Of a DNA stretch of 18,680 bases, positions 1 to 10,527 are shown piece after piece. The translations under genes and the position numbers were made by a program. This stretch comes from Gamarada debralockiae. Its lineage: Eukaryota; Ascomycota; Leotiomycetes; Helotiales; Hyphodiscaceae. Each line of letters starts with the position of its first letter. The stretch's first letter is position 1. Below the pieces are notes generated by a model. It saw only the letters and a program-made list of their open reading frames with translations, searched no databases and was not told the DNA's origin. The stretch covers positions 1-18,680 of the forward strand of contig NXFV01001222.1 in the NCBI GenBank assembly GCA_002803225.1, read 5' to 3'.

Positions 1-534
1 TCCTATTTTGAAAGGGAAAGCAAGTATCGAAAGGTGCTTCTCTTGATTCGACCTGGTGAGCGAGGAGGATGTGGACGTTGGACTGGCGGCTAGACAGAGG
101 ATTTGGGTTACAGGGCGGTTTAAGGCTGAAATTGGGGACTGGAAAAGGCGTTAGTTCTTAATCGCTTCTTCGAAGACAGAAATTGAAGATCAAACTTATG
201 CTTTGTATGACGCGCTGTGCGGCCTCCGCCTCATCATCGCCCGTTTGCTTGTTTGGTAGAAATAGTGGATCTTCCCGATGGCACCATCAAGATCGCACAC
301 CGAAAAAAAACCGTCCAAAGACAACAAATAAGTGAAGACCTCCAGACGAACACCTCAAAAAATATCAAGGTAGAGATTCAATCACGTGATCTAACATCGG
401 CGAGGATCGCCTCGGCCTGAGATAAGCTATCTCCGAAACAACATCGACGACATCTTTTCAGCCTCCTATCAAACACAAGGCTACCATCTCAACCATCTAC
501 GAGGATCTCTTCCTATTCGTATATAATTCCCAAA
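1..534. other. Upstream region of the F-box gene
   Basis: No gene is supported here. A 67-codon frame at 217-420 has unremarkable composition and no family resemblance. The last 100 or so bases are pyrimidine- and A-rich and lead into the ATG at 535, as expected for a fungal 5' UTR. The only clear motif is the palindrome at 381-390, listed separately. Confidence 0.5.
381..390. promoter_or_regulatory. Palindromic CACGTG (E-box) site
   Basis: ATCACGTGAT is a perfect 10-base palindrome centred on CACGTG, about 145 bases before the F-box start codon. CACGTG is the core bound by fungal bHLH factors of the Cbf1 type. Function is inferred from position and motif only. Confidence 0.35.
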
Positions 535-2449
535 ATGGACTATCTCACTAAGCTACCCCATGAGGTCCTGCATAATATCCTTAAAGATGTAGGGCCGCTA
601 GACTTGGCGACCTTATCGAGTTGTTGCGGGGCTCTGCATCGGTTTATTGCTGATAATCGGCCACTGTTTAAGGATTTGTATCTTGCGAGATTGGTGAGTG
701 GATTAGAGGAGGAGATGAAATAAGGGTTGGATAGGGGCTGATGAGATGAAAGGATGAACCGCCCGAAAGGCCGAATTGTGTAGAGTATGATTGGATCGAA
801 GAGATCCATAAATTCGTCAAGATGCACAAGATCCTGGGACCAAAAATGAGTGTCAATGAAAAGGTCCCATCCTTTCCCCAATCTTTGAGAATTTTGTGTT
901 CTCATACTGACTTGGTATTAGACACAACACCTTGCATTCATGACCGAGACAGTATCAAGCTGGATGCAAACAGCCACACCCTCCCATAAAGGGCAGTCCC
1001 TCAACGTGAAATTGTTGACGGGCCTCTTCGACGATAGGGACAACCAAGAAGCCTTCTTCTGCAACTCCACAATCTTCGCCCGCGCCCGTCGGGACCGCCA
1101 ACCATCATCCCCAGAGCCCTTCCGTCCTTACGAGGAACGGCAAATGTCCGCCAAACTGCACACCATGTACGGCGTACCCATCAACTTCCCCAGACGGTCG
1201 CGTTTTAATGCTGCTTATCCCTATGCCTGTTCTGTTGTTTATGACTTGAGGAATTATACGGAGGGCAATATGTGGGGTCCGTATAAAGATGATGGGCTTT
1301 GTACGGCGGATTGGGAACGTTTGGAGGCTGTTATGGTTGTTTTGGGACATAATTTGAGGATGTTTACGGAGAATACGCATGGGATTTTTAAGCCGCTTTG
1401 GGCAGTGCCGTGGCATGGGGCGAGTCCGGATAGTTATTCTCCTATGACGCTGAGTAAGTTGCGGGAGCAACCTGCTCCGCCGGCTGATGCGTTGGACCCT
1501 TACAATGTTGGGGGAACGTGGATGAGAGTAAGTCAGAAGTTTTCTGGTGAAGATAGGAAGCTAACTTTTTTGCTCAGGTTGTGTGCTTCTTGGGTGAGTA
1601 ATCAGAGTCCTCAGTCTGGGTACTTTTCTAGCTTCGGCAAGCCCTGGCCTCACAGTTCCTCCATCTCTCTCGACAAAGTTCTGAATGCCCAAGACTAACG
1701 GTTCCCAGATTTCAGCGAACTGTTTGCCTACAACTTCAACAGCCAGGCGGTGAACGAGGGCGAGCCCCGTGCACCCATCGACACGACTGAAGCAATCCGC
1801 CTCATCATCATGGAAATAACCGTCGACAGAATATCGGAACCAGAAGAAAATGACGGCAAAGAGTTGCCCGTAGTGCATTTCCGAGGAACGTCGAGAAGTA
1901 TGCATAGCCAGTGGGATCCGAATGCGAATTCGAATATTAAGGGGACGGTAAGGTTAACGAAGGAAGGAGAGGTGAGGTGGACTAGTATCAGTGTTTATCA
2001 AGGGTAAGGAACAACACGTGAGAGATGAGGAAGCTCGGATGGCTGACGTAAAGCGATATGTAGAGAAGAGAGGTGGAAGAGCGAAGGTATTCAAGTTGGT
2101 GGTGTTCGTTCATCTAGAGGTGTTTTGGGACATTGGTTTGACAAGTACGCGTTCCTCCTTCCTTCATCCTCGGCTGCCCTTTAATTTTCCATCCCTATTT
2201 TACCAGTGGCTAACATCAAACAGGGATCACGACCACCACGGCCCCGCAGGACCAACAGCCTTCTGGAAAGTAAGTAACGAGATCGACGACAGCCCGACAG
2301 AAGACTTAGACGATGCGGATGATGAGGGAGAGGCGGATCACGAGGACGCAGTGGATGGGGAGGAAGTGGAAGAAGAGGAGATTGATTTGGAGGAATTGAA
2401 TGTGGAGCAAATTATTGCTGTCTTAGGGGTGATAGGTGGTGGGACATAA
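535..2449 (+). CDS. Fungal F-box domain protein, six exons
   Basis: This is probably a substrate-recognition subunit of an SCF ubiquitin ligase. Exons are 535-693, 922-1527, 1578-1593, 1709-2003, 2064-2144 and 2224-2449, giving 460 residues. All junctions keep frame, and introns of 228, 50, 115, 60 and 79 nt carry GT...AG ends, several with CTAAC/CTGAC branch sites. The F-box is at about residues 5-50 (LPHEVLHNIL, then the SSCCGALHRF helix). The long C-terminal region is a conserved fungal module: the 16-nt exon 3 restores VVCFLDFSELFAYNF, and exons 5-6 join to give GVLGHWFDKDHDHHGPAG. The tail from about residue 400 is very acidic (Asp/Glu runs). The gene looks intact. The substrate is unknown. 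The 16-nt micro-exon is likely to be missed by automatic prediction. Confidence 0.88.
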
Positions 2450-2570
2450 GGATTGAGTAAGGGATTGGATTGGTAGTACGGGAAACTTGGAGTAGATAGG
2501 TTTGGGGGATTTGGATGTATTTATGGCGAAATATGGGTGTGATTTTATTAGATGAAATCTCGTTGTTCAT

Positions 2571-4130
2571 TTACTCTCCTTCCCTCAAGTCAAAAGATCG
2601 TGTCTCATCGTGCACCAGATGAACAGACCGAGACGACCGCGGCCTTGCCGCGCACAACTGTGGAGATTTTAAAGCCAGGCGCCGTCTTATCAAACTGGGA
2701 GAGCTGTTGTCCGTATATGGTGCCTTGGGCTGACTGACAGGAGCGCTCTCTTCGAGAATAGGACCCTTGTTTTTGGAATCTAAAAAGCCGTCAAAAAGGC
2801 TTGGAAATGGTGAACTCAAAGGCGAGTCATAATCACTGACTCTACTGGAATTCAGAGTGTCTGGTGAATAACGAGAAACAGCAAGTGGGGTTCCACTGCC
2901 ATCCAGCTCTTCTTGCGGAGACTCAGTGGGCTAAGGTGTGGCTCCTTCCCATCTGATTCCATCGAATAGACCCCTCTGCTCATAACTGTTTCCAAACGGG
3001 CTGTCCTTTCCAACACAACCATAGGATCCTTGCCCTCGGACTGGAGCTGTCTGAACAAAATCATCGACCCGAAAGGTCGTAAACCGTGAGTTCATCACGG
3101 GATCGATCGTATACAATACATAAGCAATGTCTCCCAGGTGCTGGACGAATGTTGGATTTCTCTAATGCGGCAGCAAGAATACTAGAACAAGAATCATTCA
3201 TCTGAACTAGAAAAGCTTTAGAGACGGCACGGGTTGCAGAATTAAAGATTTTTATCAGTGTGTTCGGTGGATGTTTGCGTCTCATGAGCTCATCTTCGAG
3301 CTGTTCGAAAGCAGTTCGCGTTCGGGGAGGAAAATTTGGATCCGAGGATTACGTATAACGGCTGGACGCAAAAGGTTCGATATCGTTTGAACCAATGCCA
3401 GTAGATGATTCCAGATCCAGAAGAAAGGAAGATCTCTTGTTGGCTAATTCTTCATCCACAAATGTATCCTGGGAGAGCTCAGTCTCCCCGCCGCCAACAA
3501 GTATCCCCATCATTTCACCTAATCGTCCTCGTTGATCTGTCTATTTTCAAGCAGGTAGTAAGGCTGTTCCGCCATGAAAGATAAAGAAAGACTGTCACCC
3601 CAGATCTTTCTTTAGAATCTAGGAGGAAGAAGACTTGAATCGAAGATTAGATCGCTGACCCAAACTGAAGCCCGTCGATCCGTATTTCCTATCTTAATTT
3701 TCACTGCTTCAGTTTCGTTGCCATCTAACCACCGGGACAAACGATCTGACTTATTTTTCGTCGGAAGACTGAAGATTTTGGCAGTAGCTGATCTCGCACT
3801 TGCTTTGGAAACCTCTGATGAATCTTGCTCTGGTCCGTCGAGTTGCATTACGTCGGTATAGTAATGTCGACGTGTTTTTGAAATACCAATCGATACATAG
3901 TACAATGTTTCTAAGGTCGATTCGACGCTCAAAAGTACATGTTCACATGGTCCAAATCGAGCATCCCACTGTGCTGATAACTTTGCCTCCCATGGCACAG
4001 TATAAACGACTCATCCTTCCTTCCCTTTCTTCATTAGAAGAGTATCCCGTCAAATTGAACATCCCACCGAGTTTATTATGACAGCGGGTAATCCACACTT
4101 CGTTTTCCTTCCCAAGAATCCCATCCAAAG
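2571..4130 (-). pseudogene. Decayed minus-strand gene or genes, family not recognised
   Basis: Several minus-strand stretches look coding but do not join into one frame. From 5' to 3': a frame at about 4128-3946; a 128-codon frame at 3998-3612 (SVESTLETLYYVSIGISKTR, then a Ser/Lys-rich part); a frame at about 3524-3064 running through an in-frame TAA at about 3351 (LGEMMGILVGGGETELSQDT before it, FEQLEDELMRRKHPPNTLIK after); a frame at 3064-2852; and a Ser/Pro-rich end at 2819-2571 (SPFPSLFDGFLDSKNKGP). Changes between frames lack good splice sites. I do not recognise the family. It follows the metallophosphoesterase on the same strand but is not its continuation. An intact multi-exon gene with introns I failed to find cannot be excluded. 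Confidence 0.4.
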
Positions 4131-4138
4131 TATCTCAT

Positions 4139-5032
4139 TCAAAAAATTTCATCGGCGGGCAGACCGAGTGCCACTATGAAGGGCTTATAATCTGGCCGCA
4201 TTCCTTTTGCGGTATTCATCATAATGGCTGCGTTGACCATGAGGGTTTGCTTCCCAGATTTGATGGGCCACTCATTTGTATATGGCTATTCGTTGATTTG
4301 TTCTGTCTCCAAAGGCGTTGCTGATGATGGATCCTTTACGCTACCATCTGGCTTCCAGGTAACTATGTTCGCACCGTGCCCCTCATGGATGTGACCAAAG
4401 CAGTGCATAAGTGGTCGGGCACGGCTGACGGCGCGAAGAAGATTGGGGCAACCTAGGTTCTTGTTGTCGACCTGGTCGAGAATCGAATGTGGAGGGCCAT
4501 GAGTCATAACAATATCGACACCAGAGGGGATAGGATTTGTAGCAATCGAGGTTCGGTTTGGTGCAGCTTGGTTCGCGTCGTTGAATCGATCTGCAAAGGG
4601 TTGGTATGGAAAGGCCCAGCCACCGGATCCAGGTGTGTATGGTGAGGCGTAGACTGTAAACTTAGCGCCATTGTTGAGGGTGAATGTGTGAGTACCTTCG
4701 AGATAGGTAACGCCGGCTTCTTTTGCTAATGGACCCGTCATGATTTTGAGAGAGGCATCATGATACTTTGAATACTCTTCTTCAGACATGTTTTTGACTC
4801 GACGAGTTTTGTCGAGAGATATGTCATGGTTGCCAGCGATAACCAACTTCAGCTCAGCCTCGATAGTGCCCATCATCTTAACGCTCTCTGTTAATGAATC
4901 CAGTTCGCCGAAGTTGGTCAAGTCTCCTGTGTGTATAAGAACGTCGACCTGAGGCATAGTGGTTCCATCGAAGGAGTGCTCATGCGTATCTGAAATGACC
5001 ATCACACGTGTAGGAATAGTGTTGAAAGCCAT
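4139..5032 (-). CDS. Calcineurin-like metallophosphoesterase with interrupted C-terminus
   Basis: The protein is a metal-dependent phosphoesterase of the MPPED-like type; the substrate is unknown. ATG at 5032 opens a 248-codon frame ending at TAG 4288-4286. All metal-binding motifs are present: SDTH (D15, H17), GDLTNF (D37), GNHD (N68, H69), THGPPH (H178) and FGHIHEG (H214, H216). Past the TAG, the same frame stays open for 48 codons to TGA 4141-4139 and contains GKQTLMVNAAIM, which resembles the conserved C-terminal strand of fungal homologues. So either TAG is a recent nonsense change in a variable linker, or a 54-nt phase-0 intron (4339-4286, GTAAAG...TAG) removes it. The intron has no good branch site or pyrimidine tract. 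The catalytic domain itself is complete either way. Confidence 0.85.
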
Positions 5033-5222
5033 GATTAGGACCTAGATAGAGCGGATATCTTAAGATCTGTTGCTGGGTGAGTGTGTTCGACGTTTTCTCG
5101 ATGAATTCGCTTTTTTGGCGTGTTTTTCGACTGGTACATGGCGCCTCGAAAGGAATAGAGAGGTTCAACAATTGGCCAGCTCCCGGACATCGGTGAGATT
5201 CATCCAAATGGGAACTAACTAG

Positions 5223-5735
5223 GCAGAAGGAGTTGGTGCATATGTTCGTGGCAGAACTTTGATACTTAACGCAGAACCAGGGACAGAGGATGGAAGCGGC
5301 CTTCGAATGCAGGGTAGCCGGAGGCTATGGAGTAGTAGTGACAAATATGCCACGAGCGTGGGCAGTGGCTCGGAAGATGATGAGGACATTGAGCCGCTCG
5401 ACGCTCAGCAAGTCGGATCTTCTGCTGAAGGTCGGTCACTAGGGCCTGAAGACAAGCCATGAGCGTCCCTGCTCTTCGACAACTCGCCAAGGAGATTTGA
5501 CGACCAGAAGTACTTCGATACCCATGCGGACAAACCTCCGATTGGATCGGAAGAAGATGAAGCTGAGTTTTCATCGAATAATGAATAGGAGGACGTCTAC
5601 GTGGCTAAGATGCCCGAGGAAGAACTCACACTCCTATTATGGCTGTATCTAATGGAGATTCTAATCCTAAGTCTGATCCCAACCGGCAATCATCTGCATC
5701 CGGCTCCGCATCGGCCCCAAGACTTCGGCGGTAGT
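5223..5735 (+). pseudogene. Broken acidic reading frame of unknown family
   Basis: One frame runs from just after TAG 5220-5222 through an in-frame TGA (5460-5462) and TAG (5586-5588). It encodes strongly acidic, Ser-rich sequence on both sides of the stops: GSGSEDDEDIEPLDAQQ before TGA, and DKPPIGSEEDEAEFSSNN before TAG. After about 5635 the hydrophilic character moves to another frame (MAVSNGDSNPKSDPNRQSS, ending at TAG about 5735), which implies a frameshift as well. I recognise no domain. It is head-to-head with the metallophosphoesterase. It could be an intact multi-exon gene read wrongly, but no good splice sites were found that skip the stops. Confidence 0.33.
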
Positions 5736-6587
5736 ATTTCGTGTTTTTGCTTTTCACTTGCACTTCACATTCTGTTGATTCATTTAGGATGTTACTTTCA
5801 GCATATTCTTCTTCGCATAGCATAATTTTGCATTAGCATTGGCACGTAAATCATTTGAATGCCGCTCTTCAAGTTCGTGAGCTATTCCACGCTCTTTCAA
5901 AAAATTTGGTGTACCATTCTTTTGCGACATGGTCAGATCTTGGTAGACCAAACCGTAATTACCCATGCACCAATACTGGCATCATACACGCCATAAATTC
6001 ATTTCTGTGTACTCCGCTAGCGTTGTTGTTGCCAAGTGAAGTAAGGCGGCCGGAAAGATCGATAACCGAACGAAATCTTCCTCAGCGAGCTGCTCAGCCT
6101 TCAGCCACAATTTCCCAACTGCTATAACAGTCACTCATTGGTTGGAACGCCGCCGCTTCGAAGTTAAATCAGCAGCCATGCAATTCGCGTTTTCCCTCTC
6201 AATCGAATTTGTTGTTCTTTTTCTCTTCAGCCTCAAGGGAGTGGCTTCGGATGCCTCTAACTCCGGAAAAAGGCCCTCCCTTCTATGTCACTACTTCGAC
6301 CGACGGAGTTTACTATCCCGATTTTCTTGCTTGTATCATTTGGAATTAATAGTAATTGTACAAGTATATAACTGACGATGATCTCTGTCATTAGAGGGCA
6401 TCATCAACAACCAACAGATACAAACAATTCATTGAAGCATCTTTCCAATTATTCCTCATTATCTCAACATAGATACTCCCTCCTGCCTGTCGCTTGCTCT
6501 CCAGTAATACAAACTAATCACTTAATACTTCTTTCCCACCCAAATACCCATATCGCAAAGCACCAGCCTTAATCCACAGTAGTTATA
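5736..6587. other. Intergenic region upstream of the cupin gene
   Basis: No supported gene. The only suggestive frame (6178-6375, 65 residues) begins with a hydrophobic, signal-like stretch but has no further support. The final 150 bases are rich in C and T and poor in G, typical of a fungal core promoter and 5' UTR, leading to the cupin ATG at 6588. Confidence 0.45.
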
Positions 6588-7451
6588 ATGTCTACTCTCC
6601 TCAAAGCCATCGTCATCGCCCTCGCGGCCGGCACCTCTGCCCTCCCAGCTTCTGCTTCCAACGCCAGCTCTACCTCTGCAGCTCCCGCTCGTTCTACCAC
6701 TACCAACACGAAGGCCCTTTTCCAGGACTTATTCACTGAACCATCTGCCCTCGGCCGCTTCCAGCGTCTCCTTGTTGATCCAGCCAGCGGCAACCTCCTT
6801 TCAGGCGATGCTCTCCGATCTCAAATCGTCTTCGACTACAACAACGGCGCTTTGCTTGATCCCGGTGACACCGCTGGTAAGATCACGGCTGCTGTGGCCG
6901 GCACCTTTCCGATTCTCGTGGACCAGGATATCGCCACCGTCGTAGCCTTCCTCAACCCGTGTAGTCTGCTAGTTCCTCACACGCACCCGCAAATCGAATC
7001 TCTTGTCGTCGCACAAGGCAATATCACCACTGGCACCCTGATCCCAGGCCTTGTCGGGCCCGGCCACGGAACTGGCGAGATCGTCGAGAACCTCTCGCAA
7101 TATCAGGGCACTGTGTTCCCAGCCGGTGCAATCCACTACCAACTCAATCCGAGTTGCCAGCCGTCCGTGTTTGTTTCCTCTCTAGCATCGTCTGACCCGG
7201 GCACCACGCTGGAGAGCACATTCTTCTCCCTCTCGGGTGATGTATGTTATTAGATCTTCTTCTAAACGTAATTAGTTGGGTGCTGACGTGATTAACTACA
7301 GGTCGTTGCAGCCGCTCTTGGCTTCCCAAATGCCGCTATCGACGGACGCGATATCAACAGCTTCAGGAGCCAGATTCCGCAGGGTGTGATCATTGGCGTG
7401 GAGCAGTGCTTGAAGGTGTGCAATCTTCCAACCCGCCAAGTGCTGCAATGA
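6588..7451 (+). CDS. Secreted cupin, spherulin-1/germin-like
   Basis: Two exons, 6588-7241 and 7302-7451, separated by a 60-nt phase-0 intron (GTATGT...ACTACAG), give 267 residues. Residues 1 to about 20 form a signal peptide (hydrophobic core AIVIALAAG, then Ala/Ser-rich), followed by a Ser/Thr-rich linker. The single germin-type cupin domain has both motifs complete: HTHPQIESLVVAQG (H131, H133, E137) and GTVFPAGAIHYQLN (H183), so metal binding is expected. After splicing the C-terminal helix reads VVAAALGFPNAAIDG and the protein ends in an IGVEQCLKVC segment. Relatives include Physarum spherulins and plant germins; fungal members are extracellular proteins whose enzymatic role is mostly untested. 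The gene is intact, unlike its neighbours on both sides. Confidence 0.9.
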
Positions 7452-8156
7452 GTTATCCACCCGCATGATTGAAGATGACGGAAATTACGAGGAAGTTGGT
7501 TTGGTTTCGGCTACATGGTACCTTGACTTTTCTGCTCTTTATGTTCCCTTTTGATTTTGGGATGCCGGTCTGTAATTGTTAATACTTGTTGGATGCTAGC
7601 ATGCCATGTCGATCCTTATTTCGCTTACAATCTCTGTTTCAGTCTGGTTTTAGTATATATAATCGCTCCTTACTTTCCATAGTTTTAAATAAGACAGCTG
7701 TGTAAGCCCCAGCTGAAAAGTTTAAAGAATCAAATGATGCTAATCTGTTTTCGAGCGCCTCTTACTCGAAACATTCAGGATCAATAGTGGCAATCCAATG
7801 CGCTCATACTCCTTCGAATTTCTGACCTTCCTCAATACCAATACATACTTACAATCTTTTAAAATAGACAAGCATTCAACTTCCTCTATCGAAGAGAGTG
7901 TGGGGCGTACCCTCCGAGATCGACGTGAAATGATGCCATTGATTTACTATCAGCCCAAGTGTTGGTTGGAATTGCCTAATCAGGTATAGCCTGTATTTCC
8001 CCCTCTTTTGTGGTATAAGAGAGCTCTTCCTCTCCTTGTATTTCAGCTCCTTAGATATTAAGCTAGCTCTAAAAATGCCCCTATATTTCGCCCCCACTCA
8101 GCTCAACTGACAGCCGCTCTCCGCAGCACTGAAGGAACATCATTTCGGTTTCAAAC
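7452..8156. other. Intergenic region between cupin and exonuclease genes
   Basis: AT-richer sequence with no supported gene. It should contain the cupin 3' UTR and the exonuclease promoter. The 63-codon frame at 7798-7989 has no family features. Confidence 0.5.
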
Positions 8157-9076
8157 ATGTCAACAGCGACGCCGCAAACCGGTACGACTATCGTCAACTC
8201 CACTCCCGAGCTGCTTCTTCTGCTTGACGCCCTGATCAGTATTCCAGTCGACCCTCCCTCGCTATACTTCGACCTTGAAGGTATCAGACTCGGGCGGCTT
8301 GGTTCAATATCTCTCGTGTTGCTTTACGTGGCACCTCAGCTAATGACCTACATCATCGATGTCCACATCTTGGGCGGCGAAGCCTTCTCCACTATAAATA
8401 GCAACGGGTACTCACTCAAAACCATCCTTGAAAGTCCAAACATCCCCAAAGTCTTCTTTGACATCCGCAACGACTCAGACGCCTTGTACAGCCATTACCA
8501 TATCTGCGTTAATGGCATCGTTGACGTTCAGCTGTTAGAACTCGCAACGCGGAATGATTCGAAGGAATATGTGGCGGGTCTAGCCAAATGTATCGAGAAG
8601 GATAGTACCGTATCTAGCGTTGCCAAACAGATATGGCAGTGTACGAAGGAAAATGTCAGCCGGCTTTATGATCCCCAAAAGGGGGCCGCTACGAAGTGTT
8701 TAACGAACGGCCTTTAAAGACCAAACTTCTGCAGTATTGCAGACAAGATGTGGAGCTATTACCTACACTGTGGGAGGTCTATAGCTCCAAGCTTCGTGTG
8801 CCTAGCAATGGTTTTTGGCGATCCATGGTGAGAAAAGCGACAAGGGAACGGATTCAGCTTTCGGAGCACGCAGGCTACAACGGGCAAGCAAAGAGCAAGG
8901 TATGCGGGCCTTGGGACTCGTATAATATCGAGAGCTCAATGGAAGACTGGAACGACGATGTAATGATATGGGGTATAAATGCGGGCATGATTCTTGACAA
9001 AGACGACTATTGGGTTAATCCCCATCAGGAAAAAGTCCTTAAAAGTTCTGTTTTTACATTGGTAGCTGGTGTCTAA
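8157..9076 (+). pseudogene. 3'-5' exonuclease (DEDD, RNase D-like) with a -1 frame break
   Basis: The N-terminal frame (ATG 8157) carries the fungal 3'-5' exonuclease domain: the DEDD Exo I element FDLEG (D39, E41) and the Exo II element KVFFDIRNDSDALYSHY (D102, with D106 and D108). It would end at TAA 8715-8717 after a nonsense tail. The natural continuation is in the -1 frame: VFNERPL, then the Exo III-like element QYCRQDVELLP, then ATRERIQLSEHAGYNGQAK and DWNDDVM, to TAA 9074-9076. The break lies at 8678-8685 (AAAAGGGGG). Restoring one G, or slipping back one base, gives about 306 residues with the family-consistent join KGGRYEV. Reading the A_AAG_GGG heptamer as a programmed -1 site is possible, but a deletion or homopolymer sequencing error is simpler. 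Substrate and biological role are unknown. Confidence 0.8.
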
Positions 9077-9553
9077 TTACTTGCATTAAACATGGCGAAA
9101 CATTCCATCAGGTTCCTGAATATCAGAATTGTCACACTGAAGCTGACCCTTCATTAGATATATGAAACCTGCGACTGTGAAGCAGTGTAACAAGGGTTGC
9201 CTGAATAGCTTGTAGAGGCACCAAGGCGCAGAGATCACGAGATATTGAAGATGGTGTTGCGGCTTCTTCTTAGGATCTGTTTGATTGCAATTCCTGTACC
9301 CTTGCGCTGAGAATGCGACGTAAACTAACCCCCTATTGTACAGCGACAGCTCACGAAAGAGTGCGCAAGTTTCCTGCCTTATCAACGGATGATGATGATT
9401 GTGGTGATAATGATCATGAAGAATTTGACGAGATGTTCGATGATGACAGCAGCGTGAGGGAGAGGGCTGTCGAGTATGAATATAAATTGTAACACGATCT
9501 TCATCTTCTACCACCGATGTGAATGCGGACGGATATTTATTCGTGCTAGAATT
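9077..9553. other. Region between exonuclease and BTB genes, with an acidic exon-like stretch
   Basis: On the plus strand, CTAAC at 9325-9329 and an acceptor-like CAG at 9341-9343 precede an open stretch at 9346-9491 that encodes an acidic tail (STDDDDCGDNDHEEFDEMF, then VEYEYKL and TAA). It could be a 3' exon of the exonuclease gene, but I found no good phase-1 donor to join it. The 142-codon minus-strand frame over the same bases is His-rich only because it is antisense to the GAT repeats. Confidence 0.3.
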
Positions 9554-10527
9554 TCACACTTCTGCAGCGCCAATACTTCGTACGCAGTCGATACAAATGC
9601 TAGCCTTCTTTTTCATAGTGTCCAGCTTTCCGAGAAGCGTTTCGCTGTAGGGTAGAGGCTCGTGACAGTAGCTCCTGTAAGAACTCCTCTCACTACAGTA
9701 TGTCTCTCCCATATCCTCGGTGGACACTTGTTCCATTTTTGTAATGATGTCCGCCATGGGAGCTTCAAGCATCTTTATTGGCATGTATTTGACCAGAAGT
9801 AGTCCATATTTTCCACTGCGGTTTTTACCCCAGCCACACTTACAATCGCCCCTCTTTCCACGAATTAATAGTTGGCAAAGTTCCGCTCGAAATCTCGTTC
9901 TTCGCTCTTCTAATAAGTCTGGGGGAGTTAGTGACCAAGGACTAAACTCATCGAGGCTATTGCATACAGAATGTTCTCGAAGGTATGATATGACTAGTAA
10001 ACCCATCGTCCAAAAAGTCCAAGTAAGACCCGTTGTAATGAAGGATTAGCGCTAAGGGTATGTGCCATGAACTCGTCCTTGTTGTCAAATAGGAAGGCTG
10101 CGGCCAGAAGATGCCCCATTTCCACTCTTTCCGCGCTGACTCGAGGCTTTAACCACTCTACGCTGGCATATTTAAGGGCAATTTTAAGATCATATTTATC
10201 AACCTCGATGGCAATTTGAAGAACCTCTTTGGCTGTTAGGTGCTGTGGTACCAGGTCATTACGATGGTGGACAATGCAACAGATCGTCCGCATCGCATCA
10301 GCATCGTCCTCCAGTAGTGGAATTTCCGTTGGCGATTCTCTGGAAAGCCTCTGACCCTCACTCCAGTCCGGCCCGAACATGGTGCCAAAGACTTTCGACG
10401 CAGACCGGAGGCATTGGGAGTGGACTCTCAATCGTACGTTCTCTACTCCAACTATCAGGACGACATCCCCATCTGGGGAGATGTCTGCAACTCGATCTGG
10501 CTTGCCGTTACGCTTTGCTGTATCCAT
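9554..10527 (-). pseudogene. BTB/POZ domain protein with a +1 frame break
   Basis: Exon 1 is 10527-9968 and exon 2 is 9918-9554, split by a 49-nt intron (9967-9919) with GTATGC donor, CACTAAC branch site and CCCCCAG acceptor. The BTB fold is at about residues 13-115 (VADISPDGDVVLIVG, RVHSQCLRSASKVF), followed by a helical region. The C-terminal half has LLEERRTRFRAEL, the CKCGWGKN motif and a final CIDCVR, the usual tail of this fungal BTB group. Frame is lost after DNKDEFMAHT at the GGG of 10056-10058 (CCC in the gene). Removing one base restores LALILHYNGSYLDFLDDG and makes the total 924 nt, an exact multiple of three (307 residues). As written, translation stops after 177 codons. Role is unknown, perhaps a cullin-3 adaptor. 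Indel or sequencing error is undecided. Confidence 0.8.

Noticed and set aside
1105..1470. 121-codon minus-strand frame
   Set aside because: It is antisense to the long second exon of the F-box gene, whose sense protein is clearly conserved.
5150..5222. Possible 34-nt intron (GTGAGA...TAACTAG) joining an upstream exon to the acidic frame
   Set aside because: It is too short for a fungal spliceosomal intron, and its branch site would overlap the acceptor.
6142..6375. Possible small secreted protein (Met at 6178, hydrophobic start)
   Set aside because: It lacks paired Cys, has no homology I recognise, and sits in a promoter-like region; one hydrophobic stretch is not enough.
9086..9514. 142-codon minus-strand frame rich in His
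   Set aside because: The His-rich part is only the complement of GAT/ATG repeats, and no family features are present.
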